Of a DNA stretch of 5,848 nucleotides, positions 4,893 to 5,848 are shown one piece after another. The DNA is from an uncultured bacterium (GTDB lineage Bacteria; Pseudomonadota; Alphaproteobacteria; CAISDR01), in the NCBI GenBank assembly GCA_903884125.1, contig CAISDR010000354.1, forward strand, positions 1 through 5,848, read 5' to 3'. The first letter of the stretch is position 1, and each line of letters starts with the position of its first letter. The position numbers and the translations under genes were made by a program. Under the pieces are notes generated by a model. It worked only from the letters and a program-made list of their open reading frames with translations. It ran no database searches and was not told where the DNA came from.

Positions 4893-5795
4893 TCAGGGCG
4901 TGAATTTCTGACCGCCCAGGGCGGCCAGCGCTGCCCGTTCGATCAGATCAGCACGCTCCATCGGCAGAAAATGGCTGGTACCATCGATACGATGGGCCTC
5001 GATGTGGTGACAGAACATTTTCACCTGCGCCGCCATTGCAGTCGGCGCAGTCGATCCATGTATGCCTGTCAGCATGATCACCGGACAGGTGATGCGACGG
5101 AACGAAAGGCTGAGATTTGTCGGCAGACTTGAAAAAATGGCCGCTTCCCATTCAGGCGCACATGCCAGCGTCAGGCCGCTGTCAGCAGCCTTTGATCCGC
5201 CGGTGACATAGTCTTCGATCAGGCGCCGATCCCATGTCTTGAATGCACCGCGCCCGACATAGGCATCAACCATGGCCGAATGATCCGGGAAGTCACGCCG
5301 CCGACGCAACGCCGCACGCGCCATCGGATTTAAACCACCCAATCCCAGGCCGTTGGCAATTGAAACACCAATGGCAAAAGCCTGCGGCGGCAGCACCGGT
5401 TCAGCCAGAACAAGGCCGCGGATCAGTTGAGGAACATCGCCAGCCGCCATGATGCTGGTTGCCCCGCCCAGCGAATGCCCGCCCAGAAAAACGGGCTCAC
5501 CAAATGCCTGAACCAGTGCCACAAGGTCTTTACCAAATGCGGTCCAGCCAGACAGCTTCTTTGGATCGGCGGGCAGCGATGACCGCCCGTGGCCACGGGC
5601 ATCCCACGCCATGACGCGAAACGGGCCGACCAGTGGTGCAAGGATATGACGATAGGTCAGCCCGTTAAAACCATTGGCATGTGCAAAATGTAAGATTGGC
5701 GAGTCTTTTGGCCCACCGAAATCATAGACCGACTGCATGCCACGCACGGTTTCGATTTCCCGGCGAATTGGATGATCCGGCGATGGATTTTTCAT
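4893..5795 (-). CDS. Alpha/beta hydrolase fold protein
   Basis: The 300-residue cytoplasmic hydrolase has a canonical fold signature: HANGF (39-43, oxyanion-hole loop), AWDARGHGRS (63-72), the nucleophile elbow GGHSLGG with Ser108, and the late histidine in GTSHFLPMERAD (His275). The cap region is about 140-225. The acid is not obvious: the usual Asp loop after strand 7 reads LTGIHGSTAP with no Asp, while Glu132 in LVLAEPVL after strand 6 could serve. Known: such proteins are esterases, lipases, dehalogenases or C-C hydrolases; motifs here do not choose between them. Start: ATG 5795 has a GGGTGG 5 nt upstream. GTG 5804, three codons earlier, is possible but has little ribosome site. No signal peptide. 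The gene converges on the CBS gene with 22 bp between stops, and a strong intrinsic terminator lies just upstream of it. Confidence 0.92.
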   Translation of the reverse strand: MKNPSPDHPIRREIETVRGMQSVYDFGGPKDSPILHFAHANGFNGLTYRHILAPLVGPFRVMAWDARGHGRSSLPADPKKLSGWTAFGKDLVALVQAFGEPVFLGGHSLGGATSIMAAGDVPQLIRGLVLAEPVLPPQAFAIGVSIANGLGLGGLNPMARAALRRRRDFPDHSAMVDAYVGRGAFKTWDRRLIEDYVTGGSKAADSGLTLACAPEWEAAIFSSLPTNLSLSFRRITCPVIMLTGIHGSTAPTAMAAQVKMFCHHIEAHRIDGTSHFLPMERADLIERAALAALGGQKFTP

Positions 5796-5811
5796 GAAGG
5801 CCACCCGTTGG

Positions 5812-5847
5812 ACAAAACAAAAGGCTGGCGGTGGATGCCGCCAGCCT
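5812..5847 (-). terminator. Intrinsic terminator of a leftward gene beyond the right edge
   Basis: On the minus strand, AGGCTGGCGG (5847-5838) and CCGCCAGCCT (5831-5822) pair perfectly over 10 bp around a 6-nt loop. They are followed at once by TTTTGTTTTG (about 5822-5813), a classic Rho-independent terminator. It would end a minus-strand transcript from beyond the window, just before the hydrolase start. Part of the hairpin's context is cut at the edge. On the plus strand no T-run is visible, so bidirectional action cannot be judged. Confidence 0.85.
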
Positions 5848-5848
5848 G

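Noticed and set aside
4884..4900. Hairpin between the convergent CBS and hydrolase genes as a bidirectional terminator
   Set aside because: CGCCTG can pair with CAGGGCG only with a bulged G, and no T-run follows on either strand.
1..5848. A novel defence, mobile or biosynthetic system
   Set aside because: Every sizeable frame matches a common chromosomal family, and there are no toxin-antitoxin pairs, nucleases, recombinases, direct-repeat arrays or compositional breaks visible.

Overview
The window looks like ordinary chromosomal DNA from a Gram-negative alphaproteobacterium. Three things suggest this: tightly packed genes at moderate GC content, a CreA-family exported protein and a DUF4389 protein side by side, and protein sequences that resemble alphaproteobacterial homologues. 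A marine lineage such as SAR116 or another Rhodospirillales-like group fits, but that is an impression from protein style and was not tested by a search. I see no mobile elements, tRNA or rRNA genes, CRISPR arrays or phage genes.

Layout. The left edge holds the first 259 codons of an amidase-signature hydrolase on the minus strand (start at 779, the rest lies outside the window). A 141-bp divergent intergenic region separates it from a rightward run of five genes. These are an acetyl-CoA hydrolase/CoA-transferase (best read as starting at a CTG at 921), a gamma-class carbonic anhydrase-like hexapeptide protein (2184-2720), a rhomboid intramembrane protease (2751-3539), a small DUF4389 membrane protein (3563-3856) and a CreA-family secreted protein (3861-4361). 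The gaps in this run are 24, 30, 23 and 4 bp with no terminator, so it is probably one operon. An 80-bp gap with a stem-loop and a strong purine-rich ribosome binding site leads to a two-CBS-domain protein (4442-4870). It converges, 22 bp apart, on an alpha/beta hydrolase gene on the minus strand (4893-5795). The right edge holds a strong intrinsic terminator, oriented leftward, only about 20-30 bp upstream of the hydrolase start.

How the genes work together. The operon joins a soluble CoA-metabolism enzyme, a metal-binding left-handed beta-helix protein and three envelope proteins (rhomboid, DUF4389, CreA). There is no obvious single pathway, and the grouping may be only positional. The amidase, CBS protein and alpha/beta hydrolase have general family assignments without substrate-level evidence.

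I found no clearly new multi-gene system. The points most worth a second look are the probable CTG start and the glycine at the expected catalytic Glu position in the CoA-transferase homologue, the GASA active-site motif and Gly/His-rich N-terminus of the rhomboid protein, a ribosome-site-preceded 14-codon ORF straddling the rhomboid start, and the terminator abutting the hydrolase gene.
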